Positions 50,811-60,022 are shown, counted from the stretch's first letter. The stretch is DNA of 64,000 bases from Parvimonas sp000223315 (GCA_050262155.1 CP189843.1:310001-374000), one strand, 5' to 3'. The notes: generated by a model not told the origin, from the letters alone. Program-made: numbers and translations.

Positions 50811-52199
50811 ATGAATTTAAAACCGGAAAGAGTTTTTCACTATTTTAGAGAACTTTCAGATATTCCTCGTGAATCACATAATGAAAAGGCAGTATCTGAT
50901 TACATCTATAATTTTGGTAAAAAATTAGGACTTGAAACAAAGCAAGATGATATTCTTAATGTCTATATAAGAAAACCTGCTACAAAAGGTTATGAAAACA
51001 AACCGGGAATAATCCTACAAGGACATATGGATATGGTTTGTGAAAAAGCTACAAGTTCAAAACATAATTTTGCAACAGATAAAATCGAATGGGTAATTAA
51101 AGATGATTTACTTTTTGCAAATAATACTACTCTTGGAGCAGATGATGGAATTGCAGTTGCAATGGCAATGGCAATTTTGGAAGATGAAACTCTAGTTCAT
51201 CCTGAACTTGAAGTGCTTATTACAGTTACAGAAGAAACTACAATGGCAGGAGCTTTAGGACTTGAAAAAGGTCTATTAAAAGGAAAATACTTTTTTAATA
51301 TCGACTCTGAAGAAGAAGGTATTTTGACTCTTGGTTCCGCTGGTGGTACTTTATTTAAAACAAATTTGGAATTAAAATTTGAAAATAAGGAAGTAGAGCT
51401 TGTTAAACTTCATTTTGACGGATATCTAGGCGGACATTCAGGAATGGAAATTGGCAAGAATAGAAGAAATATGATTAAAACAATTGCTGAATTTATAAAA
51501 GAGAGCGGACTTTCAATCTCCAGTGTAAACTGTGGAAATAAAGATAATGCAATTCCTAGAGTTGGAGAAATTGTAATTGAAAATTCACCAAAATTGGATG
51601 AATTAATTGCTAAATTTACAGAAAAATACAATGGGGAAGAACAACTTACAATAGATAAAAAAGAAGTTTTCATTGGGAAGGTTTTGACAAATGCATTAAG
51701 AGATACATTAGTTGAAATTTTAGAAGAATTGCCAACAGGTGTTAATACAAAGGATGAAACTGGAATTATAAGTTCATCAAACCTTGCAATAGTTCAAACT
51801 ACAGAAAATGAAATTATAATCCGCGACTCTATTCGTTCATCTTCATTGAGTATTTTAGCAGATATGAAGTCATCTTTTAGTAAAATCGGAGAAAAATTTG
51901 GCTTGAATTATGAATTTTCAGGTGGTTATCCTTCATGGGAAAAGAAAGAAAATTCAACACTACAAAAATATGCAAACAAAGTTTATAAAGAGTTAACTGG
52001 AAAAGAATTTGAAAATATTATAGTTCATGCAGGACTTGAATGTGGAGCAATTTATGAAAAATATCCAAATCTTGAATTGATTTCATTTGGACCTGACATC
52101 AGAGGAGCACATACTCCACAAGAGAATCTTTCAATTCCTTCAACAGAAAGAGTTTATGACTTTACACTAAAATTAATTGAAGAAATTGCAAAAAATTAA
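50811..52199 (+). CDS. pepD: Aminoacyl-histidine dipeptidase (PepD/peptidase D)
   Basis: A 462-residue M20C metallopeptidase: LQGHMDMVCEK, LGADDGIAVAMAMAI, VTEETTMAGALGLE, and the late HAGLECGAIYEKYP with Glu and His ligands. It hydrolyses Xaa-His and other dipeptides. It follows pepT by one base, so the two are co-expressed. GGAGAATA lies before the ATG. Confidence 0.94.
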   Translation: MNLKPERVFHYFRELSDIPRESHNEKAVSDYIYNFGKKLGLETKQDDILNVYIRKPATKGYENKPGIILQGHMDMVCEKATSSKHNFATDKIEWVIKDDLLFANNTTLGADDGIAVAMAMAILEDETLVHPELEVLITVTEETTMAGALGLEKGLLKGKYFFNIDSEEEGILTLGSAGGTLFKTNLELKFENKEVELVKLHFDGYLGGHSGMEIGKNRRNMIKTIAEFIKESGLSISSVNCGNKDNAIPRVGEIVIENSPKLDELIAKFTEKYNGEEQLTIDKKEVFIGKVLTNALRDTLVEILEELPTGVNTKDETGIISSSNLAIVQTTENEIIIRDSIRSSSLSILADMKSSFSKIGEKFGLNYEFSGGYPSWEKKENSTLQKYANKVYKELTGKEFENIIVHAGLECGAIYEKYPNLELISFGPDIRGAHTPQENLSIPSTERVYDFTLKLIEEIAKN

Positions 52200-52220
52200 T
52201 TTTAAATATTTAATCAAAAA

Positions 52221-52248
52221 AATCAGCTAATAACTTAGCTGGTTTTTT
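52221..52248 (+). terminator. Terminator after pepT-pepD
   Basis: CAGCTAA-TAAC-TTAGCTG with flanking A and T runs. Confidence 0.85.
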
Positions 52249-52319
52249 GTTGATATTTTAAGGTTTATTTAATATAATTAATATATAATAAATAAAATAT
52301 TTTATATGGGGGGGTCTTT

Positions 52320-53297
52320 ATGAGTGATATTGAATTTAAGTTTGCGAGTAAGTCAATCAAAAATGGAGAAAGTACAAAGTTATGTTCAATTTTAAATGTG
52401 ACACCAGATTCTTTTTCAGATGGTGGAAAATACTTTGATTTGGAAAATGCTGTTAAGAGAGCAAAAGAGCTTGTTTCAAAAGGGGCATATATGCTTGACA
52501 TAGGCGGAGAGTCCACCACAAGACCTGGAAGTAAATTAATTTCCGTAGAAGAAGAGATTGAAAGAATTGTTCCGATTATCAAAGCGATTAAGTCTGAAAT
52601 GGATGTTGTTATTTCCGTAGATACTTGGAAATCTGAAGTTGCTAAGGCAGCAATAGATGCAGGTGCGGATATTATTAACGATATTACAGGTTTACTCGGT
52701 GATGAAAAAATGGTTGATGTCATTGCAAATTCAAATGTTGGATATATTATGATGTTTAATCCCGTAATCATAAGGCCAGAACATGAAGGTTCTAAAATTT
52801 TTCCAAAGTTTGGCAAAAATGCTTTTATAACGGATAAAGATTTGGAATATTTACAAAGTTTAGATATTTTAGACATGATGGAAGAATGTTTTAATAAAAC
52901 TTTAAAGATTGCCATTTCAAAGGGGATAGATAAATCAAGAATTTGTTTAGATCCCGGTATCGGTTTTGCTCTTACAAAAAGAGAAAACTTAGAATTGATT
53001 AAGGGAATAGATAGAATTCATGATATGGGATATTTATCCTTTTTAGGAGTTTCCAGAAAGAGATTTGTAGTAAATATTTTAACTGAAAATAATATTGACT
53101 CAGATATAAAAACAGAAGAAGGACTTTCTAATGTAGATTTGGCATCTGCATATTTAAGTGCGATTGCATCTTTTAAAGGTGTAAATATACTAAGAGCTCA
53201 TGATTTTGATAAACATTTTTCAGCAATTTTAATTGGAGATGCAATTAGAATGGCAGATAAAAGCGAAGATATTAATTTTGAAGCATATAAAAAATAG
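52320..53297 (+). CDS. folP: Dihydropteroate synthase
   Basis: A 325-residue TIM-barrel enzyme joining dihydropterin pyrophosphate to p-aminobenzoate; it is the sulfonamide target. Motifs are LNVTPDSFSDGGKY, DIGGESTTRPGS, DPGIGF and GVSRKRF. It is 40-50 residues longer than usual, with an insertion near 155-180 (HEGSKIFPKFGKNAFITD). GGGGGG rather than AGGAGG precedes the ATG. It is followed by folK; folE, folB and folC are not in the window. Confidence 0.94.
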   Translation: MSDIEFKFASKSIKNGESTKLCSILNVTPDSFSDGGKYFDLENAVKRAKELVSKGAYMLDIGGESTTRPGSKLISVEEEIERIVPIIKAIKSEMDVVISVDTWKSEVAKAAIDAGADIINDITGLLGDEKMVDVIANSNVGYIMMFNPVIIRPEHEGSKIFPKFGKNAFITDKDLEYLQSLDILDMMEECFNKTLKIAISKGIDKSRICLDPGIGFALTKRENLELIKGIDRIHDMGYLSFLGVSRKRFVVNILTENNIDSDIKTEEGLSNVDLASAYLSAIASFKGVNILRAHDFDKHFSAILIGDAIRMADKSEDINFEAYKK

Positions 53298-53305
53298 GAG
53301 GACTT

Positions 53306-53773
53306 ATGAGTAAAGTTTGGATTGCTTTAGGTAGTAATATGGGAGAAGGTCGGAAAAATCTTGATTTAGCAATTAAGATGATGAACGAAAGAGGAGTTTT
53401 AGTTGAAAAAGTTTCAACTTATATAGAAACTGAGCCTTATGGTTATACAGAACAGGATAACTTTGTAAATGCAGTTTGTATAGCTGAGACAAAGCTTAGT
53501 CCTAGAGAGCTTTTAGAAGTTCTTTTGAAAATAGAGCTTGATATGGGACGAGTTAGAATAATCAAATGGGGGCCAAGAATTATTGACTTAGATATTTTAT
53601 TCTATGAAGATTTAATAATTGATGAAGAAGATTTAAAAGTTCCACATATTGAAATACAAAAAAGATCTTTTGTTTTAGAGCCTATGAATGAGATAAGTCC
53701 GGATAAAATTCATCCTGTATTTAAAAAGACTGTTCATCAATTATTGTTGGATTTAAACTCTTGTGATATTTAG
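53306..53773 (+). CDS. folK: HPPK (6-hydroxymethyl-dihydropterin pyrophosphokinase)
   Basis: 155 residues: WIALGSNMGEGRKNLD, EPYGYTEQDNFVNAVC and the catalytic GPRIIDLDILFYED. It makes the diphosphate that FolP uses. AGGAGG precedes the ATG. No folB separates it from folP, so dihydroneopterin aldolase must lie elsewhere or be replaced. Confidence 0.95.
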   Translation: MSKVWIALGSNMGEGRKNLDLAIKMMNERGVLVEKVSTYIETEPYGYTEQDNFVNAVCIAETKLSPRELLEVLLKIELDMGRVRIIKWGPRIIDLDILFYEDLIIDEEDLKVPHIEIQKRSFVLEPMNEISPDKIHPVFKKTVHQLLLDLNSCDI

Positions 53774-53853
53774 AATTTAGGCTATTATTCTTGAAAAAAT
53801 AGAGTTTTTATGTTAATATTATGTAAGATAAAAGATAATTAAGGAGGTTTTTT

Positions 53854-54552
53854 ATGACGCCACATAATAGAGCTATAGAAGGAGAAATTGCAGAAACTGT
53901 CTTAATGCCAGGAGATCCTTTAAGAGCGAAGTTTATTGCAGAAAATTTTTTAGAAGATGTTACATTATTTAATGATGTAAGAGGAATGTTAGGTTATACA
54001 GGAACTTATAAGGGTAAAAAAGTTTCAGTAATGGGAAGCGGAATGGGTGTTCCATCAATTGGAATTTATTCTTATGAATTAATCCATTTTTATGGAGTTA
54101 AGAATTTAATCAGAATCGGTTCTTGTGGAGCTTATAGCGATAAACTTAAATTATATGATGTAGTTGTAGGAATGGCTGCTTCAACAGATTCAAATTTTGC
54201 TCATCAATATAAATTAGATGGAATATATTCAGCAAACTGTTCTTGGGAACTTTTAAGAAAAACTTATGAAGTATCAAAAGAACAAAATATTGATATCAAT
54301 GTAGGCAATATTTTCTGTTCAGACATTTTTTATAATGCTTCACCTGAAGATTGGAAAAAATGGGCACAAATGGGAGTTCTAGCAGTAGATATGGAAAGTT
54401 ATGCTCTTTATTGTAATGCTAATTATGCAGGGGTTAATGCAATTACAATATTAACTGTTTCAGACTCATTCCATTTTAAAGAAATTACAACACCGGAAGA
54501 AAGACAAAACAGTTTTACAACTATGATGAAATTAGCATTGGAGATAGCATAA
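53854..54552 (+). CDS. deoD: Purine-nucleoside phosphorylase (DeoD type)
   Basis: A 232-residue hexameric-type PNP: LMPGDPLRAKFIAENFL, MGSGMGVPSIGIYSYEL, RIGSCGAY and DMESYALY (base/ribose contacts). It cleaves purine (deoxy)nucleosides with phosphate. AAGGAGG precedes the ATG. The stop overlaps the deoC ATG, so nucleoside cleavage and deoxyribose phosphate breakdown are coupled. Confidence 0.95.
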   Translation: MTPHNRAIEGEIAETVLMPGDPLRAKFIAENFLEDVTLFNDVRGMLGYTGTYKGKKVSVMGSGMGVPSIGIYSYELIHFYGVKNLIRIGSCGAYSDKLKLYDVVVGMAASTDSNFAHQYKLDGIYSANCSWELLRKTYEVSKEQNIDINVGNIFCSDIFYNASPEDWKKWAQMGVLAVDMESYALYCNANYAGVNAITILTVSDSFHFKEITTPEERQNSFTTMMKLALEIA

Positions 54553-55194
54553 TGGAATTAAATAGATATATGGATCATACTGCATTAAAGGCAGATACTA
54601 CTTATGAAATGATAGACAAACTTTGTGAAGAGGCTAAAAAATATGACTTTTTCTCTGTTTGTGTAAATGGTTGTCATGTAAAAAGATGTGCTGAAAACTT
54701 AAAAGGTTCAAATACTAAAGTTTGTACTGTTGTAGGATTTCCACTAGGAGCAATGACAACAGAAAGTAAAGTTTTTGAAACTGAAAATGCAATCAAAAAT
54801 GGTGCAAATGAAATTGATATGGTAATCAATATAGGAGCATTAAAATCAAATGATTTAGACTTTGTATTTAATGATATAAAGGCGCTTGTAGATGCCACAA
54901 GAGGAAAAGCACTTTTAAAAGTTATTATAGAAACTTGTCTTTTAACTGATGAAGAAATTGTAAAAGTTTCTGAACTTTGTGTTAAGGCAGGAGCAGAATT
55001 TGTAAAAACTTCAACAGTTTAGCACTTCAGGTGCAAATGAACATGTTGTTGCACTTATGAAAAAAACTGTAGGAGAAAATGCTAAAGTTAAAGCTAGTGG
55101 AGGAATTAGAGATAAGGCTACTGCTTTAAAAATGATTGAATTAGGTGCTGACAGATTGGGTGTAAGTGCAAGTGTGAAAATAATTTCAGAATAA
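54552..55194 (+). pseudogene. deoC: Deoxyribose-phosphate aldolase, frameshifted after the Schiff-base lysine motif
   Basis: The first frame gives MDHTALKADTTYEM, VCVNGCHVKRCAENL, CTVVGFPLGAM and KVIIETCLL. At 55008-55022 it reads FVKTSTV and stops at TAG. The family sequence is KTSTGF-STSGA, and that text resumes in another frame (STSGANEHVVALM..SGGIRDK..GADRLGVSASVK) to TAA 55194. The loss of two bases (ggtttt reduced to gttt) explains the break, and a restored product would be about 214 residues. The aldolase would be inactive without the tail, so this is either a true null or a sequence error. Confidence 0.85.
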
Positions 55195-55199
55195 TTTGT

Positions 55200-55229
55200 G
55201 GAAGTTGGAAACAACTTCCTTTTTTTTTA
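55200..55229 (+). terminator. Terminator after deoD-deoC
   Basis: GGAAGTTG-gaaa-CAACTTCC followed by about ten T. Confidence 0.9.
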
Positions 55230-55313
55230 TAATTACGATTTTTTAAATACATTTGATTGTTATTATCTTTTGGAGGGTATATTTTTTATAAAATCAGAAA
55301 GGGGATGATTTTT

Positions 55314-56384
55314 ATGAAAAAAGTTGTAATACCTTTTATTATAGTTTGTTTTATAGTGATTGGAATTGCAATAAGATTTATGGGAAATGGTAAAAAAGGA
55401 GAGAAAGTTATGGAAAAACCAAAAGTTGATTTAAGTTCAATTAAAAATAAGGGAGAAATTTATTTAGCAGGAGGTTGTTTCTGGGGTGTTGAAGGATATT
55501 TTTCAAAAATAGAAGGCATTGCAGATACAACTGTTGGATATGCAAATGGAAATGGTTCAGAAACTAGTTATGAGAAAATTAAAAGTACTGATCACGCAGA
55601 AACGGTGCATATAGTTTATGATAAAGATAAAATTTCACTTGAAGAAATTTTGCAACATTATTTTAGAATAATTGAGCCTACAAGTGTTAATAGACAAGGA
55701 AATGATAGTGGAAGACAATATAGAACAGGTGTGTATTTTACTGATGAAAATGACAAATCAGTTATAGAAAAATTTATTGATGGACAGAGGGCAAATTTTG
55801 ATAAACCTATAACCGTAGAAGTTGAAAAACTTAAAAATTTTGTAGTTGCCGAAGAATATCATCAAGATTATTTAAAGAAACATCCAAACGGATATTGTCA
55901 TATTGACTTAGGTCTTGCTGATAAGCCTCTTGAAAGAAAAGACGGAAAATATAAAAAACCAAGTGAAGAAGAATTAAAAAATAAATTGAGTGACTTAGAA
56001 TATAATGTTACTCAAAATGGAGCAACTGAAAGACCATTTTCAAGCAAATATGATAAATTTGACAAAAAGGGAATATATGTTGATATTGTTACAGGAGAAC
56101 CACTTTTTTCTTCAAGAGATAAATATGACGCCGGCTGTGGTTGGCCAAGTTTTACAAAGCCAATAGATGATAATATAAACTTCAAAAAAGATGATAGTCA
56201 CGGTCTTAAGAGAATTGAAGTAAAAAGTAAAGGAGGAGATTCTCATTTAGGTCATGTTTTTGATGATGGCCCAAAAGATAAGGGTGGAAAGAGATATTGT
56301 ATTAATGGAGCTTCCTTAAGATTTATTCCTTTAGAAGACATGGAAAAAGAAGGATATGGAAAATATATTGATAAAGTTAAATAA
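55314..56384 (+). CDS. msrAB: Membrane-anchored methionine sulfoxide reductase MsrA-MsrB fusion
   Basis: 356 residues. An N-terminal membrane anchor (about 1-25) is followed by MsrA (AGGCFWGVEGYF catalytic Cys; about 45-205) and MsrB (about 225-350, with YDAGCGWPSF, HLGHVF and RYCINGASLRF). It repairs both epimers of oxidised methionine outside the membrane. The catalytic MsrA residue is ordinary Cys, not UGA, which matters given the selenium evidence elsewhere. The start is ATG 55314 after GGGGATGA; ATG/TTG codons upstream lack a site. The MsrB zinc-binding CxxC pairs are absent. Confidence 0.93.
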   Translation: MKKVVIPFIIVCFIVIGIAIRFMGNGKKGEKVMEKPKVDLSSIKNKGEIYLAGGCFWGVEGYFSKIEGIADTTVGYANGNGSETSYEKIKSTDHAETVHIVYDKDKISLEEILQHYFRIIEPTSVNRQGNDSGRQYRTGVYFTDENDKSVIEKFIDGQRANFDKPITVEVEKLKNFVVAEEYHQDYLKKHPNGYCHIDLGLADKPLERKDGKYKKPSEEELKNKLSDLEYNVTQNGATERPFSSKYDKFDKKGIYVDIVTGEPLFSSRDKYDAGCGWPSFTKPIDDNINFKKDDSHGLKRIEVKSKGGDSHLGHVFDDGPKDKGGKRYCINGASLRFIPLEDMEKEGYGKYIDKVK

Positions 56385-56408
56385 AAATATTTTTGAGATT
56401 TAGTTGGG

Positions 56409-56450
56409 AAAAGGTATATAATTATGTTATTTTAATTTTATACCTTTTTT
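56409..56450 (+). terminator. Terminator after msrAB
   Basis: AAAGGTATA and TATACCTTT arms around a 20-base AT-rich loop, then TTTTTT. Confidence 0.65.
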
Positions 56451-56573
56451 GTTTTAAAATAATATGCTTCTAAAATATTAATATTATGCAAATTGTTGAA
56501 AAAATAGACGATTTTAATCTTGTTTATCAATGATAAAATTGTAGCAAAAACTTAAAAGTTTTCCCAAAACATA

Positions 56574-56602
56574 TTGACTTATAAATTAATAAAAGGTATA
56601 AT
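56574..56602 (+). promoter_or_regulatory. Promoter of the AGCS symporter gene
   Basis: TTGACT (56574-56579), a 17-base spacer and TATAAT (56597-56602), 31 bases before the ATG. A near-consensus, probably strong promoter. Confidence 0.8.
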
Positions 56603-56632
56603 ACAAGTGACTAATTTTATAGGAGGTATTAT

Positions 56633-58090
56633 ATGAACTTATTATCTAGTTTCGTATTACTAGACGGTTCAAATCTTGTTGATACTATCAACAAAATAAA
56701 CGATTTTATCGCTGGTAATATACTTATGTATGGTTTGTTATTTGCGGGATTATTCCTTTCATTTATTTTGGGCTTCCCACAAATCACAAAATTAGGAAAG
56801 GCTTTTAAATTAGTTTTTGGAGGACTTTTCAAAAAGAAAGAAGGACCTAAAGAAGAAGGTTCAATGTCTTCATTCCAAGCATTGGCAACAGCAGTAGCCG
56901 CTCAAGTAGGAACAGGTAATGTTGCAGGGGTTGCAACTGCTATTACTGCAGGTGGACCTGGAGCAATTTTCTGGATGTGGTTATCAGCATTCTTTGGAAT
57001 GGGAACAATTTTCGTAGAAGAAGCAGTTTTAGCTCAAAAGTACAGATCTAAAATTGATGGCGAATTTGTAGGAGGACCTGCATATTACATATCAAAAGGT
57101 CTTAAGAAAACCGGAGTATTTGCTAAAATTTTAGCCGGATTTTTTGCTATCGCTATAGTATTAGCTTTAGGATTTATGGGTAATGCCGTTCAATCAAACT
57201 CAATAGCATCAGGTATTAGAGGTATTCAAGGACTTGAAAATATTAATCCAGCTATTATCGGTGTTGTTATTGCTATTTTAGCAGCTTTAATTTTCATCGG
57301 TGGTATTGACAGAATTGCAAAATTTGCTGAACTTGTAGTTCCTGTAATGGCAGTAGTTTACATTTTAGGAAGTATAGTTATATTGGTTATGTTTGCAGGT
57401 GAAATTGGACCTACTTTTGCATGGATTTTCAAGAGTGCATTTAATGGAACTGCAGTAGCCGGTGGTATCGCTGGGGCAGCAGTTAAAGTTGCTGTTCAAA
57501 AAGGGGTTGCAAGAGGTTTATTCTCTAACGAAGCCGGTATGGGTTCTACACCTCATGCTCACGCAGTTGCAAATGTAAAACACCCTGCTGAACAAGGTTT
57601 AACAGCTATTATTGGTGTATTCATTGATACAGTATTAGTATGTTCTGCAACAGCACTTGCAATATTAGTAACAGGTGCTTACAATGTTAAGGGAGCTGAC
57701 GGAAAATTCTTAGCTGGAGCACAATTAACTCAACAAGCATTCAGAACTGCATTTGGTTCAGGTGGAGCTATTTTCTTAGCAGTATGTTTATCATTCTTTG
57801 CATTTACTACTATCGTTGGTTGGTATTATTTCGGAGAATCAAATATTAAATATTTATTCGGTAAAGCAGGACTTTTACCATATAGAGCTATAGTTCTTAT
57901 TTGTATCGTAGCCGGTTCTCTTGGAGAAGTTGCTATTGTTTGGTCATTAGCAGATATCTTCAACAGCTTAATGGTATTACCAAACTTAATTGCTATTCTT
58001 TGGTTATCATTTGAAGCTAGAGCTATTATGAAAGATTACAATCAATGTCTATTAAATAATGATATACATTATGATTATGAAGTAAAATAG
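56633..58090 (+). CDS. alsT: Sodium:alanine/glycine symporter (AGCS family)
   Basis: A 485-residue, 11-span transporter. Family motifs are ATAVAAQVGTGNVAGVATAI, GGPGAIFWMWLSAFFGMGT, GVARGLFSNEAGMGSTPHAH and FFAFTTIVGWYYFGE. It imports alanine, glycine or D-alanine with Na+. AGGAGGTATT precedes the ATG. It is monocistronic with its own strong promoter and terminator. Its GC is slightly higher and codon use is biased, as in highly expressed genes. Confidence 0.93.
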   Translation: MNLLSSFVLLDGSNLVDTINKINDFIAGNILMYGLLFAGLFLSFILGFPQITKLGKAFKLVFGGLFKKKEGPKEEGSMSSFQALATAVAAQVGTGNVAGVATAITAGGPGAIFWMWLSAFFGMGTIFVEEAVLAQKYRSKIDGEFVGGPAYYISKGLKKTGVFAKILAGFFAIAIVLALGFMGNAVQSNSIASGIRGIQGLENINPAIIGVVIAILAALIFIGGIDRIAKFAELVVPVMAVVYILGSIVILVMFAGEIGPTFAWIFKSAFNGTAVAGGIAGAAVKVAVQKGVARGLFSNEAGMGSTPHAHAVANVKHPAEQGLTAIIGVFIDTVLVCSATALAILVTGAYNVKGADGKFLAGAQLTQQAFRTAFGSGGAIFLAVCLSFFAFTTIVGWYYFGESNIKYLFGKAGLLPYRAIVLICIVAGSLGEVAIVWSLADIFNSLMVLPNLIAILWLSFEARAIMKDYNQCLLNNDIHYDYEVK

Positions 58091-58108
58091 TAGATTTGAT
58101 TAAGATTT

Positions 58109-58137
58109 AAGGAGAGATTTTATCTCTCCTTTTTTTA
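58109..58137 (+). terminator. Terminator after the AGCS symporter gene
   Basis: AAGGAGAGAT / ATCTCTCCTT with a three-base loop, then seven T. Confidence 0.9.
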
Positions 58138-58162
58138 TTATAAAAATTAAGTCTTAAAATTT

Positions 58163-58190
58163 TGTAACAGTTTTGTAATAATTTTGTAAT
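58163..58190 (+). promoter_or_regulatory. Triple WalR-type box upstream of the wall hydrolase
   Basis: TGTAAC (58163), TGTAAT (58174) and TGTAAT (58185) follow each other with exactly five bases between them. This matches twice over the WalR/YycF consensus TGTWAH-N5-TGTWAH. They lie 27 bases before the -35 box of a wall-hydrolase gene, the typical class of WalRK targets. Confidence 0.7.
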
Positions 58191-58216
58191 TTTTGTTGCT
58201 TATTTTTAGCTATTTA

Positions 58217-58245
58217 TTGATGTTGTATGAAAAATATGATAAAAT
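58217..58245 (+). promoter_or_regulatory. Promoter of the glucosaminidase-licB operon
   Basis: TTGATG (58217-58222), a 17-base spacer and TAAAAT (58240-58245), 46 bases before the ATG. Confidence 0.65.
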
Positions 58246-58291
58246 TATTAACATCAGATGGTAAATTTAAAATATTTATTAGGAGGTATTT

Positions 58292-60022
58292 ATGAAAATA
58301 AGCAAGAAAATTTTAATTTTTTCGATGTTATTATTAAGTGTACTGATTATTAAAAATTCATACAGTAATGAAAAAAAAGTTGAAGCTGCAGAGTATAAAA
58401 ATAAAATTTTTTATGGAGACGATGGAAAACCTGCAAATTGGTGGTATAACGATGGAGAAGATTGGTATTTTTTCCAAGAAGGAAAGAAATATAATGGCTA
58501 TGGAAAAGATGCATCAGGAAAGAAATACTTTGATAATGGAAAATATGCAAATTGGTGGTCTGATGACGGAGAAGATTGGTACTTTTTTCAAAACGGTGTA
58601 AAGCATACAGGGTATGGGAAAGATGCATCAGGAAAGAAATACTTTGACAATGGAAAATATGCGAATTGGTGGTGTAATGATGGTAAAGATTGGTATTTTT
58701 TCCAAGAAGGAAAGAAACATAATGGATATGGGAAAGATGCATCAGGAAAGAAATATTTTGACAATGGAAAATATGCAAACTGGTGGTCTGATGATAGCAA
58801 AGGATGGTATTTTTTCCAAAACGGTGTAAAGTATACAGGCTATGGAGAAGATGCATCAGGAAAGAAATATTTTGACAATGGAAAATATGCAAATTGGTGG
58901 TATAATGACGGAAAAGACTGGTATTTTTTCCAAGAAGGAAAGAAATATACAGGCTATGGAAAAGATGCATCAGGAAAGAAATACTTTGATAATGGAAAAT
59001 ATGCAAATTGGTGGTCTGATGACGGAGAAGATTGGTACTTTTTCCAAGATGGAAAAAAATTTACCGGACGAGCAAAAGATGAGTCAGGATATAGAGATTT
59101 TATAAATGGAAAATATGCAAAAACAGAAAATGGCTATATAGATGGAGTATTTTATACTAAAAATGGTGAATTAGCTAATGGATGGTATGATGACGGATAT
59201 GATTGGTACTTTTTCCAAGATGGAAAAAAATATAGCGGATATGGAATAGATGGCAATGGAAAAAGATATTTTTATGAAGGAAAATATACAAATGGTTGGT
59301 ATGAAATTTCTAAAGTATGGTACTTTTTCCAAGATGGAGTTAAACATACTGGTTATGGAATAGATGGTAATGGAAGAAAATACTTCTATAACGGAAAATA
59401 TACTAATGGATGGTATGATGATGGATATGATTGGTACTTTTTTCAAGATGGAGAAAAATTTACCGGACGAGCAAAAGATGAGTCAGGATATAGAGATTTT
59501 GTAAATGGAAAATATAAGAGAAAAACATATCAATCCGAGTTTATAGATAAGATTTCTCCTGGAGTTTTAAAATCTATTAAGGGTAAAGGATTATTCCCTT
59601 CAATAGCAGTTGCTCAAGCTTGTTTGGAAACAGGTTATGGAACTGACAGTTTATCTCCTCCACCTATCTATAATCTTTTTGGAATAAAAGCTGCTAAAGA
59701 TACTCCTCCTTCAAGATATTATGAAATAAGAACTGCGGAATATAAAAACGGCAAAAAATATTATATAATAGCTAAATTTATGAAATTTACTGGATATGAT
59801 GAAGCATTTGAATATTATGCAAAGTTATTTACAAAAAACAAATGGCTTACTGAATATTATTCAGGTGTTTTAGCTGCGAAAACTCCTGAAGAAGCTGCAA
59901 GGGCATTAACAGGAACTTATGCTACTGATCCAGGATATGGACAAAAGTTACTCAATATTATTGATAAACATGGATTAAGAGAATTAGATAAGCAAATTTT
60001 TCCGAACGGAGTAAAACCTTAG
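58292..60022 (+). CDS. Secreted wall-binding repeat protein with C-terminal glucosaminidase domain
   Basis: 576 residues. A signal peptide (about 1-33, ending near VEAA) is followed by six near-identical 38-residue repeats (about 45-265; core GEDWYFFQNGVKHTGYGKDA, then SGKKYFDNGKYANWW). Three or four looser copies follow (about 266-410). A glucosaminidase domain ends the protein (about 415-570; catalytic Glu in QACLETGYG, then YNLFGIKAA). The Trp/Tyr/Gly pattern resembles choline-binding repeats, which grip phosphocholine on teichoic acid. Linkage to licB, 0 bases downstream, supports choline binding. AGGAGGTATTT precedes the ATG. Confidence 0.9.
   Translation: MKISKKILIFSMLLLSVLIIKNSYSNEKKVEAAEYKNKIFYGDDGKPANWWYNDGEDWYFFQEGKKYNGYGKDASGKKYFDNGKYANWWSDDGEDWYFFQNGVKHTGYGKDASGKKYFDNGKYANWWCNDGKDWYFFQEGKKHNGYGKDASGKKYFDNGKYANWWSDDSKGWYFFQNGVKYTGYGEDASGKKYFDNGKYANWWYNDGKDWYFFQEGKKYTGYGKDASGKKYFDNGKYANWWSDDGEDWYFFQDGKKFTGRAKDESGYRDFINGKYAKTENGYIDGVFYTKNGELANGWYDDGYDWYFFQDGKKYSGYGIDGNGKRYFYEGKYTNGWYEISKVWYFFQDGVKHTGYGIDGNGRKYFYNGKYTNGWYDDGYDWYFFQDGEKFTGRAKDESGYRDFVNGKYKRKTYQSEFIDKISPGVLKSIKGKGLFPSIAVAQACLETGYGTDSLSPPPIYNLFGIKAAKDTPPSRYYEIRTAEYKNGKKYYIIAKFMKFTGYDEAFEYYAKLFTKNKWLTEYYSGVLAAKTPEEAARALTGTYATDPGYGQKLLNIIDKHGLRELDKQIFPNGVKP
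58433..59060 (+). repeat. Six tandem 114-bp coding repeats
   Basis: Units start at about 58436, 58550, 58664, 58778, 58892 and 59006, exactly 114 bases apart, with only scattered substitutions. They encode the wall-binding modules. The near-identity should allow unequal recombination and copy-number change. Confidence 0.9.

Noticed and set aside
54552..55194. Programmed recoding of deoC.
   Set aside because: The site lacks a slippery heptamer or UGA, and two bases are missing from a conserved codon pair. Deletion or error is simpler.
58350..59006. 218-codon open frame antisense to the wall-hydrolase repeats, and shorter frames in other phases there.
   Set aside because: They are shadows produced by six repeats whose length (114) is a multiple of three. 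They have low-complexity His/Ser/Leu/Phe composition and no ribosome site.
58433..59060. CRISPR-like array because of regularly spaced repeats.
   Set aside because: The repeats are contiguous coding modules without unique spacers, and no cas genes are present.
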